Source: Rickettsia akari str. Hartford (GTDB lineage Bacteria > Pseudomonadota > Alphaproteobacteria > Rickettsiales > Rickettsiaceae). From it: 64,000 nucleotides of DNA. The DNA lies in NCBI RefSeq assembly GCF_000018205.1, contig NC_009881.1:868001-932000 (forward strand). The letters are read 5' to 3'. The position numbers were made by a program, and so were the translations under genes. The notes beneath the pieces were generated by a model. The model made no database searches. It was not told the origin of the DNA and worked only from the letters and a program-made list of their open reading frames with translations. Shown here in pieces: positions 29,100-40,742 of this stretch (its first letter is position 1; the number at the start of each line of letters is the position of its first letter).

Positions 29100-29129
29100 A
29101 TGTCATTCCTGCTTTTGCGGGAATGACAT
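29100..29129. repeat. 30-bp palindrome (RPE core)
   Basis: ATGTCATTCCTGC and GCGGGAATGACAT around TTTT, with a single mismatch in the arms. Same family as 11381 and 17102. Confidence 0.65.
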
Positions 29130-29184
29130 AGAGAAGCATAAAATGACCCCCTCGACCTACCACAATGCTGCTCAGGATTAATAA

Positions 29185-29853
29185 ATGCAGCAATATATAT
29201 TTCGTTTTACTACTTCTAATAAATATCATCATGATGAGTTTATTGTTTCTAGTTCTAATGAACAAGCTTATAATATTGTAAAAAATTGGCAGTACAGCTT
29301 TGGCGTTAATCCTTATAAATTTACTGTACTAATTAAAGGGCCTTCTTCATCAGGAAAAACTTATTTAACCAAAATATGGCAAAATTTAAGCAATGCCTAT
29401 ATTATTAAAGATAGTTTTTTTAATGCAGAAATTTTAGAAAAATACAATGCTTGTATCATTGAAGATATTGAAAACTGGCAAGAGCCGGCATTACTTCATA
29501 TATTTAATATTATTAACGAAAAACAAAAATATCTTTTGCTTACCTCATCTGATAAAACCAGAAACTTTACTTTACCAGATTTATCTTCACGTATTAAATC
29601 AGTACTTAGTATAGCATTAAACTCACCTGACGATGAATTAATCAAAATTCTAATATTTAAGCATTTTTCTATTTCTTCGGTCACAATATCCGGACAGATA
29701 ATAGATTTTCTTTTAGTAAATTTGCCTAGGGAATATTCTAAAATTATAGAAATATTAGAAAATATTAACCATTCTGCTTTAATTTCTAAAAGAAAAATAA
29801 CAACATCATTAGTAAAAGAAGTTTTAAATAACTATCATCATAAAATATTATAA
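29185..29853 (+). CDS. DnaA-related ATPase, Hda-like regulator of replication initiation
   Basis: 222 residues covering only the AAA+ part of DnaA. Features are FIVSSSNEQAYNIVKNW (DnaA domain III start), a Walker A GPSSSGKTYL near residue 52, a Walker B ACIIEDIENW near 93, and sensor 1 LLLTSS. The DNA-binding domain IV of DnaA is absent, as in Hda/HdaA, which promotes ATP hydrolysis by DnaA after initiation. The Walker A is GxxxSGKT. It follows the PerM-like gene, the usual neighbour of hda. Confidence 0.85.
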   Translation: MQQYIFRFTTSNKYHHDEFIVSSSNEQAYNIVKNWQYSFGVNPYKFTVLIKGPSSSGKTYLTKIWQNLSNAYIIKDSFFNAEILEKYNACIIEDIENWQEPALLHIFNIINEKQKYLLLTSSDKTRNFTLPDLSSRIKSVLSIALNSPDDELIKILIFKHFSISSVTISGQIIDFLLVNLPREYSKIIEILENINHSALISKRKITTSLVKEVLNNYHHKIL

Positions 29854-30033
29854 CTTTTGCCTTGACTTTAAATATTCTCAATATAACCTTTCTATAAATT
29901 AACTTTTTAGCAAAAATTGTGTTTGGATACAAACAAAAACAAAAAAATTTAAATAGAGAACCAAAACAGGCTATAGGCTTATTATCCATAGGTACTTTTT
30001 TAGAGTTATTTTGATCTTACGCTATATGTTCAT

Positions 30034-31070
30034 ATGGCAGTATTACTTAATGAGCTTTTCTTGCCGCAATATGATACTAACGTTAATCGCCTTCTTGCAG
30101 CTTTTTCTTTTTGTTCTACTTTTATTTTTAGATTCTTGGGAACTTGATTATTTGGCTGGATAGGAGATAATATCGGTTGCAATACACAGTCGTTATTACC
30201 ACTATTTTAATGTCGTTTTCTTGCATCGTTATGGCTAATCTTCCTACTTATGCCAAAAGTGGATGCTAGTACCACTTGGATAGTAACAATATGCCGTATA
30301 GTGCAATGTATGTCGTCCATGGGAGAAAGAGTAAGAGCAGCATTATATTTAACGGAATCCGTAGGAGTTCCTAAACGCTTTCCTGACATAGTATTTGTAG
30401 GGATATATGACAGCTTAGTATTAACTGTCGCCCTTGGCGTAGTAACCTTAGTTACATCCTATGGCTTTAATTGGCGTATCGCATTTTGGGTAGGTGCAGG
30501 CATTGCTTTTATAGGTAGTGCTGCTAGGACTACTTTACATGAAACACCGGATTTTGTTGATGCTAAGCATAGAATACAAGAAACTATAAAAGACAGTAAT
30601 ATAATTAATGTAGCAAAGATAAAAAATAACCATGTATAGCAGGAAAAAGTTAATAAGAAGACTGCAATCTATTATTTTTAATACAACTAGCACAATCGGG
30701 CAGTAATACATCAAAATTTCATTATTGCTATAGTAGAATTTTTTGCAGCACTAGCACTTACGTGTTTATGTTATAAATTTCACCAATTAAAAATTTTAAA
30801 AACGCAATGGGTAATATTTTTAACTTTTCTGCTATGTAGTCCATTTCTTAATTCAACTAATTGTACTTACTTTTTCTCCAAGTGAATTTCTGGCAATTCC
30901 AATATTTTATAAAGGTTTTCCGGTTTTTAAACGATTTACCTATGCCAGCTTTATATATGCTTCTGCACGACCAGCTATGTACGTCATTAGTTCTTTTTAG
31001 CTTGTTTCATAGCTTGTTGACCACGATATAGCATTATTACGTGGATCGATTCCACTTATATCATCCTAGC
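30034..31070 (+). pseudogene. ProP-type (proline/betaine) MFS transporter remnant
   Basis: Fragments in several frames: NELFLPQYDTNVNRLLAAFS, FRFLGT then a stop, LFGWIGDNIG, WIVTICRIVQCMSSMGERV, VTLVTSYGFNWRIAFWVGAG, ETPDFVDAKHRIQE, and later FFAALALTCLCYKFHQ and SIITWIDSTYIIL. These follow the order of the ProP family, which is expanded in Rickettsia. Stops and frameshifts are scattered throughout, the longest open part being 30250-30639. Not functional. Confidence 0.8.
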
Positions 31071-31166
31071 TCGCTTGACCGTAGGTTTCAAAAAGGATAG
31101 CCAACTAATGTAATATTATAATGAAATACGTAACTACGACTAAAGTGAGATAAAAAAATATAAACT

Positions 31167-31242
31167 GTCATACCAGGACTTATTTCCGGTATCCAGAAAA
31201 CCTTAAAAAGTTTTGGATCCCATGGTCAATCCATGGGATAAC
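31167..31242. repeat. palindromic element (GTCATACC...GGGATAAC)
   Basis: Left arm GTCATACCAGGACTTATTTC and right arm CATGGTCAATCCATGGGATAAC are imperfect inverted repeats. Same family as the inner ileS element (5253) and 60461. Confidence 0.55.
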
Positions 31243-31800
31243 AAATTAATATAGCATACCATTTTTATTTCACCCTAGCTATATCAATCTCTAAATGGAT
31301 AATCTCTTCTCATTTTCTTCTTGTAAACGAAATTACGTAAATTTTATTAGACTTCTTCAGAAATAAGGATTTAGAGAGGAATTTGTCAAGAGATACTGCA
31401 CTTCGAACTGGAGTGAGCCTATATACTAATATGTGAGGATGAGTGGTAAGGATCGACGTACACAAATTACCTCTAGAAGTAGAGTTGCCGCAGAGGTCTA
31501 CTGTATGAAACTAAGCGTGCCTCCTGATCTATGCAACAAAAAACTATAACTGTAAAGCACATAAAAATCTAGAAAAAGCAGTTAAAAATACCATTAACTG
31601 GATTATCTTGCCAACTACTCCGTCATTTTCTTGCAATGACATTATTAACTAATATATACCCAGTCAACAATGCCATTTCACAAAGACACTGTTTTTCATG
31701 ATAGGTTTAACTATTGTAACATTTAAGACTGAAAAGCTTAAGTTTAAACTTCATGTATATATTGTTTGACGTTTTCGTTGAAACACTAAAAACTTTCGAT
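31243..31800. other. intergenic region between the proP remnant and tRNA-Val
   Basis: No intact gene. 31371-31540 is GC-richer than its surroundings and contains ACCTCTAGAAGTAGAG...AGAGGT, an inverted pair at 31470-31495, followed by GAGGTCTACTGTATGAAA, which resembles GAGGTCTATTGTATAAAA at 57928. 31568-31641 holds a remnant of the GTCATTGC/GGATTGCT repeat family (CTGGATTATCTTGCCAACTA; TTGCAATGACATT). Confidence 0.4.
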
Positions 31801-31876
31801 TGGTGGGCGATGACGGACTCGAACCGCCGACACTCTCGGTGTAAACGAGATACTCTACCAGCTGAGCTAATCGCCC
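31801..31876 (-). tRNA. tRNA-Val (anticodon TAC)
   Basis: Full cloverleaf on the minus strand: acceptor GGGCGAT/ATCGCCC, D arm GCTCAGCTGGTAGAG, anticodon stem TCTCG/CGAGA with loop TTTACAC (anticodon TAC), T arm GGCGG TTCGAGT CCGTC-type, discriminator A and an encoded CCA. It reads GUA/GUN valine codons. It lies downstream of rpsT, 109 bases beyond its stop, on the same strand. Confidence 0.95.
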
Positions 31877-31985
31877 ATATTTTTTATTAATTAGTAAAAT
31901 AACATTATTTATAATTAATAAGAAGTATATATAAGTAATTTAGCAAAATTTTATTAATTCTTGCTTTTAAATTACCTATAAGGTG

Positions 31986-32258
31986 TTATTTACTTTCGTT
32001 CAAACTTTTTATTTGTTTTGATAACCTGCTGATTTTTCTTGAAGCCGTATTTAATTTAATTATATTTTTTTTCACACCTTGCATTATCTTAGACTGAGCA
32101 ACAGATAAAGCTAGGTTAGCATTTTCTTTATTACCAAGACTGATTTCATGTACAACTTTCTTTATAAAAGTTTTTATTGCACTAGATCTTGCTTTATTGA
32201 TTAGAGTTCTTTTTACTGTCTGTCTAGCAGCTTTTTTTGCTGAAGAATGATTAGCCAT
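31986..32258 (-). CDS. rpsT: 30S ribosomal protein S20
   Basis: 90 residues, all helical and highly basic ([18 protein letters not shown] start, [11 protein letters not shown] end), full length. Binds 16S rRNA early in 30S assembly. It lies 11 bases beyond rplQ at the tail of the alpha operon, whereas in many bacteria rpsT stands alone; here it is probably cotranscribed with the operon. Confidence 0.95.
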   Translation of the reverse strand: MANHSSAKKAARQTVKRTLINKARSSAIKTFIKKVVHEISLGNKENANLALSVAQSKIMQGVKKNIIKLNTASRKISRLSKQIKSLNESK

Positions 32259-32269
32259 GACCGAGTCCC

Positions 32270-32680
32270 TTATATTTTAATTTCTTCATTATCATCTTGC
32301 TGTATATTTCCTTTAACATTAATATCTCTATCTACAAATTCAATATACGCTATCGGTGCTAAATCACCATAACGAAATCCGGCTTTTATTATTCTAGTAT
32401 AACCACCAGGTCTATCTTTATATCTAGCACCTAAAATATGTATAAGCTTTTCTACTGCTTTTTTATCTTTTATTTTTGATAAAACGCTTCTTCTTACCGT
32501 TAAATCAGCTTTTTTAGCTTTAGTAATTAGATTTTCAATGTAAGGTCTTAATTCCTTAGCTTTTGGTAAAGTAGTTTTAATTTGTTCATGTGTTACAAGT
32601 GCCACAGCCATATTAGCGAGCATTGCTCGCCTATGACTACTTGTTACGTTTAACTTTCTACCATTAATTTTATGTCGCAT
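32270..32680 (-). CDS. rplQ: 50S ribosomal protein L17
   Basis: 136 residues from ATG 32680; an AAGGA ribosome site lies nine bases upstream, whereas the ATG at 32686 is only three bases from it. Start [20 protein letters not shown] is typical, and [14 protein letters not shown] with [13 protein letters not shown] is the conserved C-terminal block. Follows rpoA by 12 bases, as in most alpha operons. Confidence 0.95.
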   Translation of the reverse strand: MRHKINGRKLNVTSSHRRAMLANMAVALVTHEQIKTTLPKAKELRPYIENLITKAKKADLTVRRSVLSKIKDKKAVEKLIHILGARYKDRPGGYTRIIKAGFRYGDLAPIAYIEFVDRDINVKGNIQQDDNEEIKI

Positions 32681-32692
32681 TTTCATTAGTCC

Positions 32693-33715
32693 TTAATTAT
32701 AAGAATCTTCATAACGTTTAGATAATTCTTGAATATTTTCCGGTGGCCAATCCGGTACATCCATACCAAATCTCAAATTAAATTTCGCCAATATTTCTTT
32801 AATTTCATTTAAAGATTTTCTACCGAAATTTGGAGTTCTAAGCATATCAGATTCCGTTCTTTTTACTAGATCCCCTATATATATTATATTATCATTTTTC
32901 AAACAATTTGCCGATCTCACCGATAATTCCAATTCATCAACTCTCTTAAGTAAATAAGGTGAAAATGGTAAAGTATCAGTTTTAACTTGCTTATCTTCTT
33001 CATGTTCTTCAAAAGAAATAAATAATTGTAATTGCTCTTGTAAGATACGTGCAGCTAAACCCACAGCCATTTCAGGTAATAAACCACCGTTAGTTTCTAC
33101 AAACATGATTAATTTATCATAGTCGGTAACCTGACCTACCCTAGTATTTTCTACCTTATAAGTAACACTCTTGACCGGGTTAAATAAAGCATCTATAGCT
33201 ATTTCACCAATAGGTAAATCATCCTCATAGCTATTTGTGCTAAGTACATATCCTTTACCAACCTTACAAGTTAATGCCATTTCAAGTTGCTTGTTCTTAG
33301 CTAGATTACAAATTATATGATCAGGATTCAGTATTTCTACATCATGCCCTGTTTCAATCATACCGGCTGTTACAACACAAGGTCCCGTTGCTTTTAATTT
33401 CATTATACGTTTTTCTGCAACATGCATTTTTAATTCAACACCTTTAATGTTTAAAATCACTTCAGATACATCTTCTTTTACACCGGGTATAGAAGAAAAT
33501 TCATGTTCTATAGCAGGAATCTTTATAGAAGTGATAGCCGCTCCTTGTAAAGAAGATAGTAACACTCTTCTCATAGCATTACCGAGTGTTAAACCAAAAC
33601 CTCTTTCTAAAGGTTCAACTACAATTTTAGCTTTATTATTGATTTCCGGAAAATTTTCATAAGCAACTCTATTCGGCTTTATTAAAGTATTCCAATTTTT
33701 ACTTAACGATAACAT
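32693..33715 (-). CDS. rpoA: RNA polymerase alpha subunit
   Basis: 340 residues, full length. The N-terminal dimerisation domain includes [20 protein letters not shown] and [12 protein letters not shown] near residues 35-60; the C-terminal domain, which contacts UP elements and activators, has [18 protein letters not shown]. Between rpsK and rplQ in the usual alpha-operon order. Confidence 0.96.
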   Translation of the reverse strand: MLSLSKNWNTLIKPNRVAYENFPEINNKAKIVVEPLERGFGLTLGNAMRRVLLSSLQGAAITSIKIPAIEHEFSSIPGVKEDVSEVILNIKGVELKMHVAEKRIMKLKATGPCVVTAGMIETGHDVEILNPDHIICNLAKNKQLEMALTCKVGKGYVLSTNSYEDDLPIGEIAIDALFNPVKSVTYKVENTRVGQVTDYDKLIMFVETNGGLLPEMAVGLAARILQEQLQLFISFEEHEEDKQVKTDTLPFSPYLLKRVDELELSVRSANCLKNDNIIYIGDLVKRTESDMLRTPNFGRKSLNEIKEILAKFNLRFGMDVPDWPPENIQELSKRYEDSYN

Positions 33716-33733
33716 TCAATACCTACGATTCTC

Positions 33734-34117
33734 TTATACTCTTCTTCTTTTCGGCGGTCTTACTCCATTATGAGCAATTGACGATACATCTAAAATTGAC
33801 GTAACAACAAAATTTTGCCCGAACAAAGCTCTCATTGCTGATTCACGCTGAGCTCCCGGTCCTCCAATCCTAATAGAAATAGTTTTGAGCCCATGTTCTT
33901 TTGCCTTTGCCGATGCTCTATCAATTGTCACTTGAGCTGCGTAAGGTGTTGCTTTTCTTGCCCCTTTAAACCCATTACCTCCTGCCGATGCAGAAGAAAT
34001 AGTATTACCTTGGATATCAGTAAATGTTACTATAGTATTATTAAACGATGCTCGGATATGCACAACACCAAGAGTGATAGTTTTTTTCTTTTTCTTAACT
34101 TTAACCGTCTGATTCAT
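33734..34117 (-). CDS. rpsK: 30S ribosomal protein S11
   Basis: 127 residues. Conserved [20 protein letters not shown] start region, the [17 protein letters not shown] block and the C-terminal [14 protein letters not shown]. Platform protein of the 30S subunit near the 3' end of 16S rRNA. 18 bases before rpoA. Confidence 0.96.
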
Positions 34118-34141
34118 TATTTATACTCTATACTTAAACTA

Positions 34142-34519
34142 TTATTTTACAGCTTTTTTCTTTCCGGCTATCGCAATAGCTTTACCCTTTCTAGTTCGAG
34201 CATTAGAATGCGTGTTCTGTCCTCTCACCGGCAATTTACGTATATGTCTAAGCCCTTGATAGCATCTTATATCTTTCTTCTTCTTAATATTAAGTGTCAC
34301 TTCTCGTCTTAAATCACCCTCAACTTTATACTCACTTTCAATAATATTACGTAAGCTTATTAACTCTTGATCCGTAAGTTCTTTAGCTTTCTTATCTTTT
34401 GATATTTTTGCTTTATTACAGATCTCTGCTGCCATAGCAGGTCCAAGACCGTAAACATAAGTCAAACTTACAACTAAACGTTTATTATCGGGAATATTAA
34501 CACTTGCAATTCTTGCCAC
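34142..34519 (-). CDS. rpsM: 30S ribosomal protein S13
   Basis: 125 residues from GTG 34519. A TTG at 34525 is also in frame, but the GGAG ribosome site is seven bases before the GTG and this gives the family start (V)ARIASVNIP. Signature [20 protein letters not shown] is present, followed by the basic tail that contacts the P-site tRNA. First ribosomal gene after adk; rpmJ and infA, often found here, are absent. Confidence 0.95.
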   Translation of the reverse strand: MARIASVNIPDNKRLVVSLTYVYGLGPAMAAEICNKAKISKDKKAKELTDQELISLRNIIESEYKVEGDLRREVTLNIKKKKDIRCYQGLRHIRKLPVRGQNTHSNARTRKGKAIAIAGKKKAVK

Positions 34520-34577
34520 AAACAATCTCCAAAATTTTACTAGTAACTAAAGGATAATATAAAAATCGTTGATAAAG

Positions 34578-35216
34578 TCAATTTATTTTTAGTATTTTCT
34601 GTATATCAATTTCTATTTCTTGTTCATTTTTACTTCCATTAACTAGATAAAAATTACCACTATTCTTATAATAATCTATTAACGGATATGTTTCTGTTTT
34701 ATATACTTCAATTCTTTTTTTTACTACTTCTTCATTATCGTCTTTTCTATAATCAAATGTACTTGAACCGCAAACATCACATACATTATCAGTTTTAGGC
34801 TGCAAGAAGTAACTATTGTATATTTTACGGCAATTTTTACAACTATATCTTCCTAAAACTCTTTTAATTAATAATTCATCTGAAACATCAAAATATATGA
34901 TTTTAATTTTTTCTTTAATAAATGATTCAAAGAATTTTGCTTGCTCTAAATTACGTGGATATCCATCTAATATATAGCCGTTTTTATATGCAGAGGATAA
35001 TAAAAAATTTTTGATTACTTGATTAACTATTGCATTAGGGACAAGCTCCCCTTGCTTAACATAATTATTAATTAATTCTGCTTCACTAGTTGATGTTTTA
35101 ATAATTGTCCTAAATATATCACCGAGTGCTATATGTGGTAAATCAATTTTTTTAGCGATCTTTTTTCCTTGTGTTCCCTTTCCAGCTCCTGGAGGACCTA
35201 AAAAAATTACTATCAC
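34578..35216 (-). CDS. adk: adenylate kinase (zinc-type lid)
   Basis: 212 residues. Converts ATP + AMP to two ADP. P-loop GPPGAGKGT at residues 7-15, [10 protein letters not shown] near 84-93, and a lid with Cys126, Cys129, Cys146 and Cys149, the Cys4 zinc site of long-form adenylate kinases. Placed between secY and rpsM as in many bacteria. Confidence 0.95.
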   Translation of the reverse strand: MIVIFLGPPGAGKGTQGKKIAKKIDLPHIALGDIFRTIIKTSTSEAELINNYVKQGELVPNAIVNQVIKNFLLSSAYKNGYILDGYPRNLEQAKFFESFIKEKIKIIYFDVSDELLIKRVLGRYSCKNCRKIYNSYFLQPKTDNVCDVCGSSTFDYRKDDNEEVVKKRIEVYKTETYPLIDYYKNSGNFYLVNGSKNEQEIEIDIQKILKIN

Positions 35217-35231
35217 TACTTAAGCTCATTT

Positions 35232-36533
35232 TTAATTTTTTAATTTTACTTTCTTCATTAAACCTTCATACTTACTACTAAATAAGTAAGTTTGAACCTG
35301 AGTCATAGTATCAAGTACCACGTTCACTACAATTAAAAAACTTGTACCTCCTAAAGAAAGAGATATTACATACTTATTCATTAATAGCTCCGGAATTACA
35401 CACATTACACTTAAATATATGCCACCTATAACCGTAAGCCTTGTAAGTATATAATCAAAATAATCAGACGTATTTTTCCCTGGTCTTTTACCAGGAATAT
35501 AAGCACCATATTTTCTTAAATTATTAGCAGTTTCTTCAGAATTAAATACTATTGCAGTATAAAAAAAACTAAAAAACATAATTAATGCTACATATAACAA
35601 AATATATACAGGTTTTCCATGCCCTAAATAATAAGTAAACATGCCCATAATTTCTGAATTACTATTAGAAAAATTAGCAAGCGTAGCAGGAAATAGTAAG
35701 ATTGAACTAGCAAATATTGGAGGTATCACACCAGCAGTATTTAATTTAAGAGGCATATGAGTTGCTTCTCCTCCATAAATTTTATTTCCTACTTGTCTTT
35801 TAGGATACTGCACCAATAATTTTCTTTGGGCTTTTTCAAAAAATATAATTATAGCTATTAATACAACTACTCCAATACAAACAGCTATCGCTATTAAAGG
35901 CGATAATACTCCTTTTCTTGATAATTCAAACATACTAATAATAGCACTAGGTACTCCTGAAATTATACCTATAAATATAATTAAAGATGTACCATTACCT
36001 ATTCCGCGTTGTGTAATTTGTTCGCCTAACCACATTAATAGCATAGTGCCTACAACTAAAGTAATTACGGTTGTAACCCTAAAGAAAAAACCAGCTAAAA
36101 TTACCACAGGACCGGTATTTGTTACAATCGACTCTAAACTTATAGCAACTCCATAAGCCTGAACAGAAGCAAGCAGAACAGTTAAATATCTTGATATCTG
36201 ATTTACTTTTCTTTTACCAACTTCGCCTTCTTTTTTTAAATTTTCTAAAGGTTTATAGGCAACTGACATTAATTGGATAATAATTGAGGCGGTAATATAC
36301 GGCATAATTGCTAAAGCAAAAATAGACATTCTACCTAGCGAGCCTCCGGATAGCATGTTGAACATTCCGAGTATTCCAGATTGATTTTTTGCAGCCACAC
36401 TACTTAAAGCAATTGAATCTATACCAGGTATAGGTATAAAAGATCCAAATCTACATACTATAAGAATGAGAATAGTAAAAATAATGCGACTAACTAAATC
36501 ATTACCGGATTTTTTAGAAAAATTCTTCCCCAT
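35232..36533 (-). CDS. secY: protein translocase subunit SecY
   Basis: 433 residues with ten hydrophobic membrane segments. Central channel of the Sec translocon. Conserved FIPIPGID near the start, the plug region [32 protein letters not shown], and the cytoplasmic loop [13 protein letters not shown] used by SecA and the ribosome. Lies between rplO and adk, three bases after rplO. Confidence 0.96.
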   Translation of the reverse strand: MGKNFSKKSGNDLVSRIIFTILILIVCRFGSFIPIPGIDSIALSSVAAKNQSGILGMFNMLSGGSLGRMSIFALAIMPYITASIIIQLMSVAYKPLENLKKEGEVGKRKVNQISRYLTVLLASVQAYGVAISLESIVTNTGPVVILAGFFFRVTTVITLVVGTMLLMWLGEQITQRGIGNGTSLIIFIGIISGVPSAIISMFELSRKGVLSPLIAIAVCIGVVVLIAIIIFFEKAQRKLLVQYPKRQVGNKIYGGEATHMPLKLNTAGVIPPIFASSILLFPATLANFSNSNSEIMGMFTYYLGHGKPVYILLYVALIMFFSFFYTAIVFNSEETANNLRKYGAYIPGKRPGKNTSDYFDYILTRLTVIGGIYLSVMCVIPELLMNKYVISLSLGGTSFLIVVNVVLDTMTQVQTYLFSSKYEGLMKKVKLKN

Positions 36534-36536
36534 ATA

Positions 36537-36998
36537 CTATAACAATTTCCCACCTGCTTTCTTAATTAAATCCTTAGCTTTAGAAGAATAAGCATCTAAT
36601 TTTAATGATAGAGGAGAAGAGAAATCATCACTACAAATAGACAATAACTTTACTAGATTTTTATTATTTTTGTTATTAATTAATCCGACTTCTACCAATT
36701 TTTCTTTGGTAATAGTATCAGCAGCACTTAAACGTCCATCGATCAATGCTTTTTCAATATTATAAATGTTTATTATATTGTATTCTTTAGTTGAAATACA
36801 ATTAAATCCTCTTTTAGGTAGTCTTTTGATCATAGGTGTTTGACCACCTTCAAAACCTTTTATTGCGACACCGGATCTAGATTTTTGACCTTTGATTCCT
36901 CTACCGCCGGTTTTTCCTTTACCGCTACCAACACCGCGTGCTATCCTTTTCTTATTTTTTTTAGCACCTATATTATTATATAATTCATTTAATTTCAT
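36537..36998 (-). CDS. rplO: 50S ribosomal protein L15
   Basis: 153 residues. Glycine- and lysine-rich N-terminal tail ([20 protein letters not shown]) followed by [18 protein letters not shown], both family hallmarks; the globular C-terminal part ends [10 protein letters not shown]. Follows rpmD by 13 bases. Confidence 0.95.
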
Positions 36999-37011
36999 TT
37001 CAAAACTCTAA

Positions 37012-37203
37012 CTACATATTTTCTATTTTTAACAAATGCTTTACTTTGTTAACCATACCTTTGATTGAATTAGTATTTTCAAGAATAACGCTTTTATTCA
37101 TTTTGTTTAAACCAAGCCCAATTAATGTCAATCTTTGATCATACTTATGACCTATAGCACTTTTAACTTGAGTAATTTTTATATTATTAATCTTATTATT
37201 CAT
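37012..37203 (-). CDS. rpmD: 50S ribosomal protein L30
   Basis: 63 residues, normal for the short bacterial L30. [20 protein letters not shown] then [16 protein letters not shown], matching the family. Sits between rpsE and rplO. Confidence 0.93.
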   Translation of the reverse strand: MNNKINNIKITQVKSAIGHKYDQRLTLIGLGLNKMNKSVILENTNSIKGMVNKVKHLLKIENM

Positions 37204-37226
37204 AACTTCACCTTACTTAAGCAACA

Positions 37227-37757
37227 TTATTCATTAACTTGAATATCAGAAGATTTTATAGATATTTCATTTACTTTTTTATCTCTTCTCATAGCAATAG
37301 ATTTTGGTGACGCCAGTTTATTTAATGCATCAAATGTTGCAGAAATCATTGCGTAAACATTCGTTGAACCTATTGATTTAGCAACAATATCATGAACGCC
37401 TAAAGAATCAAAAATTGCTCTCATAGACCCACCGGCTATAACGCCCGTACCTGCTTTAGCTCTTCTTAAAATCACTTTAGCAGCTCCACTTTTACCGACA
37501 ACATCATGATGAATAGTCCTATTTTGATATAACGGCACTTTCATCATTCTCTTTTTAGCGGCTTGTTTTGCTTTTCCTCGGGCTTCATTTACTTCTTTAG
37601 CTTTTCCGTGTCCCGCCCCGACTCTACCAGCTTTATCACCGACAACTACATAAGCAGAAAAAGCAAATCTTCTACCACCTTTTACTACTTTTGTAACTCT
37701 ATTTACATCAACTAAAACTTCGCTTAAAGTATCTTCATTTTTTTTAACTTTAGACAT
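37227..37757 (-). CDS. rpsE: 30S ribosomal protein S5
   Basis: 176 residues. Double-stranded-RNA-binding fold with [31 protein letters not shown] and [16 protein letters not shown] block ([16 protein letters not shown]). Involved in decoding accuracy and spectinomycin response in the family. Between rplR and rpmD. Confidence 0.95.
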   Translation of the reverse strand: MSKVKKNEDTLSEVLVDVNRVTKVVKGGRRFAFSAYVVVGDKAGRVGAGHGKAKEVNEARGKAKQAAKKRMMKVPLYQNRTIHHDVVGKSGAAKVILRRAKAGTGVIAGGSMRAIFDSLGVHDIVAKSIGSTNVYAMISATFDALNKLASPKSIAMRRDKKVNEISIKSSDIQVNE

Positions 37758-37774
37758 TACTACAACCTTATAAC

Positions 37775-38131
37775 CTAAAACTTTATTTTCTCTCTAGCTG
37801 CATCAGCTAGAGCTTTTACAACACCGTGATACTTATATCCGCCTCTATCAAATACTACTTCTTTTATCCCAGCAGAATCAGCTTTTTTTGCTATTGCTTC
37901 ACCTACCTTGATAGCATTATCAATATTACAATAAGATTTTTTTAATGTTGTTATTTTCTCATCTAAAGTCGAAGCAGAAGCAATCGTTATAGACCTAGAA
38001 TCATCAATAATCTGTGCATATATATGTCTACATGATTTAAATATAGATAACCTAACTCTATTAGATGTTTTAGATATTTTATGTCTTATTCTACTTCTTC
38101 TTTTTTCAAATTTTAGCTTAGCACTACGCAT
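37775..38131 (-). CDS. rplR: 50S ribosomal protein L18
   Basis: 118 residues. [38 protein letters not shown] and [18 protein letters not shown] are family blocks. Binds 5S rRNA with L5 in the central protuberance. Follows rplF by 15 bases. Confidence 0.95.
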   Translation of the reverse strand: MRSAKLKFEKRRSRIRHKISKTSNRVRLSIFKSCRHIYAQIIDDSRSITIASASTLDEKITTLKKSYCNIDNAIKVGEAIAKKADSAGIKEVVFDRGGYKYHGVVKALADAAREKIKF

Positions 38132-38146
38132 ATTTAACTCTTAAAT

Positions 38147-38680
38147 TTAATTTTTCTTACCTTCTTTACGCGGTATAAATTGATTGTCAAATTTAATCCC
38201 TTTTCCTTTATAAGGCTCAGGGGGTCTCTGTTTTATAATAATTGAGGCAAATTGTCCTAATTTTTCTTTATCTGTTCCCTCAAGAATAATAATATTTTGC
38301 TTAGGCACATCTATTTTAATATGTGAAGGTATTTCAATTTTTGTATTGTGGCTTTTAGCAAGCATTAAATTTAAGTATTTACCTTTTACCATTGCTCTAT
38401 AACCGACTCCGTTAATTTCGAGTTTAAGCTTAAACCCTTCTTTTACGCCGATAACCATATTTGATATTATGCTTCTTGCAGTACCCCACATAGCACGTGC
38501 ACTTTTATTTGCGGCTAAAGGTTTTACTAAAAGCTTATTTTCTGCCAATGAAATTGCTATATTACCTTTAAAAATTTTTGATAATTCGCCTTTAGGTCCG
38601 GATATTTTTACTTCTAAATCATTTAAACCAACTGTTACACCTTCAGGTATAGTAATCGGCAATTTTCCAACACGTGACAT
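38147..38680 (-). CDS. rplF: 50S ribosomal protein L6
   Basis: 177 residues. [15 protein letters not shown] start, internal repeat of the L6 domain and the C-terminal signature [10 protein letters not shown]. Located near the GTPase centre. Starts nine bases after rpsH. Confidence 0.95.
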   Translation of the reverse strand: MSRVGKLPITIPEGVTVGLNDLEVKISGPKGELSKIFKGNIAISLAENKLLVKPLAANKSARAMWGTARSIISNMVIGVKEGFKLKLEINGVGYRAMVKGKYLNLMLAKSHNTKIEIPSHIKIDVPKQNIIILEGTDKEKLGQFASIIIKQRPPEPYKGKGIKFDNQFIPRKEGKKN

Positions 38681-38689
38681 TTTTCTACC

Positions 38690-39088
38690 TTAAAATACTT
38701 TACAAATTACTTCGCCGCCGACATTTTTAATATGAGCTTCTCTATCAGACATAACACCGTAAGGAGTAGAAAGAATATATATACCCATATTATTATAATA
38801 TCCCTTCAAAGCTTTAATAGCAGAATATACTCTTTTTCCAGGCTTTGATACTCTATGAATTTCGCATATAGAAGCATCACCGTTTACAGAGTATTTTAAC
38901 GCTACCTCAGCATAACTAATATTATTTTTTTGAGTAGTTACATAATCTTTTATATAACCTTCTTTTTGCAAAACATCTAAAATTGAAGTTTTAATTTTAG
39001 AACTAGGAAAAGAAACATTTATCAATTTGCTTTTATAAGCATTTCTAATTCTAGTTAACATATCTGCTACATTATCCGTCATTGACAT
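38690..39088 (-). CDS. rpsH: 30S ribosomal protein S8
   Basis: 132 residues. [19 protein letters not shown] start and C-terminal [24 protein letters not shown] block, as in the family. In E. coli S8 also represses the spc operon by binding its mRNA near rplE; no such site is evident here by eye. Confidence 0.95.
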   Translation of the reverse strand: MSMTDNVADMLTRIRNAYKSKLINVSFPSSKIKTSILDVLQKEGYIKDYVTTQKNNISYAEVALKYSVNGDASICEIHRVSKPGKRVYSAIKALKGYYNNMGIYILSTPYGVMSDREAHIKNVGGEVICKVF

Positions 39089-39107
39089 ATTATTTACCTA
39101 TCGAATT

Positions 39108-39413
39108 TTACCAACTTGACTTAATGACACCGGGAACTAAACCTCTACCTATTAATTCCCTAAGCTTATTCCTCGATATACCGAATTTTCTTGTAACACC
39201 TCTTGGTCTACCTGTAAGTTCACATCTATTTCTTATTCTAGTAGAGGATGAATTTCTAGGTAATTGTGCAAGCGACATTACCAAAGAAAAACGCTCTTCT
39301 AATGAAATATTTTTATCATAAATTTTACTTTTTAATGCTGAACGTTTATTATGTAAACTTTGTGATTTTTTTTTCCTACTTTCGTTCTTTTTTATAGAAC
39401 TTACTTTTGCCAT
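39108..39413 (-). CDS. rpsN: 30S ribosomal protein S14 (zinc-independent form)
   Basis: 101 residues from ATG 39413, which has AGGA eight bases upstream; an ATG at 39422 overlaps that site. Long S14 form with [21 protein letters not shown], which lacks the two CxxC pairs of the zinc-binding form. Between rplE and rpsH. Confidence 0.95.
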
Positions 39414-39430
39414 TATATACATCCTAAAAA

Positions 39431-39970
39431 TTAATTATAAAAAGGTAAATTAAACCCTGATAACAAAAACTTACTTTCTTTATCTGTTTTAGCAGATGTA
39501 ACGATTGTAATATCCATACCCCTTATTGTATCGATTTTATCGTAATTAATTTCAGGAAAAACTATCTGCTCTTTTAATCCAAAAGTAAAATTTCCTTTAC
39601 CGTCAAAACTTTTATCAGAAAAACCGCGAAACTCTTTAACACGAGGTAACGCAACAATTACTAGCCTTTCTAAAAAATCATACATTCTATCTTTACGTAA
39701 TGTAACCTTGCAGCCTATTTTCATACTCTCGCGTAACTTAAAGGTTGCAATAGATTTTCTTGCTAACGTTACAACAGGCTTCTGACCTGAAATACAAGTA
39801 AGGTCATTTACCGCATTATTAATTACTTTGGAATCGGCTATCGCTTCCCCTACTCCCATATTTATAACAATTTTCTTAATTTGCGGTATTTCATGCTTAT
39901 TTTTATAAGAAAATTCTTTTTGTAAGTTTTCAATAATTTTTTGCTGATATAATTCTTTAAATCTTAACAT
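39431..39970 (-). CDS. rplE: 50S ribosomal protein L5
   Basis: 179 residues. [39 protein letters not shown] and the end block [20 protein letters not shown] are typical. Binds 5S rRNA and contacts P-site tRNA. Its ATG overlaps the rplX stop by one base (TAATG). Confidence 0.95.
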
Positions 39971-40299
39971 TATTTACCTACCTTACCGATAATTTCCCCT
40001 GATTTCTTTGCTACTCTAACCTTGGAACCGTCGTCTAAGCATTTAAAAGCTACCTTGGTAGGATCACCGGTTTTTGGATCGATATGTGCAATATTTGAGA
40101 TATGTATAGGTAATTCTTTAGTTATTATTCCACCTCCACTCATTTGATTAGGTTTAGTATGCTTTTTTACTAAATTTACTCCAGCAACAATCACTTTACT
40201 GTCCTCAGGAAAAACTTTTAATATTTTACCTTTTTTTCCCTTGTGCTTTCCGGTAATAACAATAACTTCATCACCTTTTCTTACTTTTAATTTAACCAT
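39970..40299 (-). CDS. rplX: 50S ribosomal protein L24
   Basis: 109 residues. KOW motif near the start ([19 protein letters not shown]), then [17 protein letters not shown] and the [12 protein letters not shown] block. Assembly initiator of the large subunit. Begins directly after the rplN stop and overlaps rplE by one base. Confidence 0.95.
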   Translation of the reverse strand: MVKLKVRKGDEVIVITGKHKGKKGKILKVFPEDSKVIVAGVNLVKKHTKPNQMSGGGIITKELPIHISNIAHIDPKTGDPTKVAFKCLDDGSKVRVAKKSGEIIGKVGK

Positions 40300-40668
40300 T
40301 TATAACACTTCCTCTGCAAGCGACATTATTCTAACATATTTTTTTGTTCTAAGTTCCCGTGTAACAGGACCGAAAACTCTAGTACCGATAGGTTCATCTT
40401 GTTTATTCAAAAGCACTAATGCGTTTTTATCAAATTTTATTGTACTACCATCAGGTCTTACTACTCCGGTCTTTGTACGAACAATCACGCCTTTATAAAC
40501 ATCACCCTTTTTAACCTTACCGCCGGGTATAGCTTCCTTAACAGATACAACTATAACATCACCAAGCTTTGCCACCATATGGTGCGAACCACCTAAAACT
40601 TTAATACACATAACTTTTCTAGCACCAGAATTATCTGCAACTTCCAAGATGCTCTGCATTTGAATCAT
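40300..40668 (-). CDS. rplN: 50S ribosomal protein L14
   Basis: 122 residues, normal length. [20 protein letters not shown] start, [16 protein letters not shown] centre, and [13 protein letters not shown] end. Forms the bridge with 16S rRNA together with L19. A 74-base gap separates it from rpsQ, the largest within the spc part. Confidence 0.95.
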
Positions 40669-40742
40669 AAACTACTTCCAATTTTTTATACACGAGAAAT
40701 AAACTAAACAATCTACCTTATAAAGTCAAAGACTAAAAAATT

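Noticed and set aside
30207..30389. 60-codon minus-strand ORF
   Set aside because: Antisense of the proP remnant.
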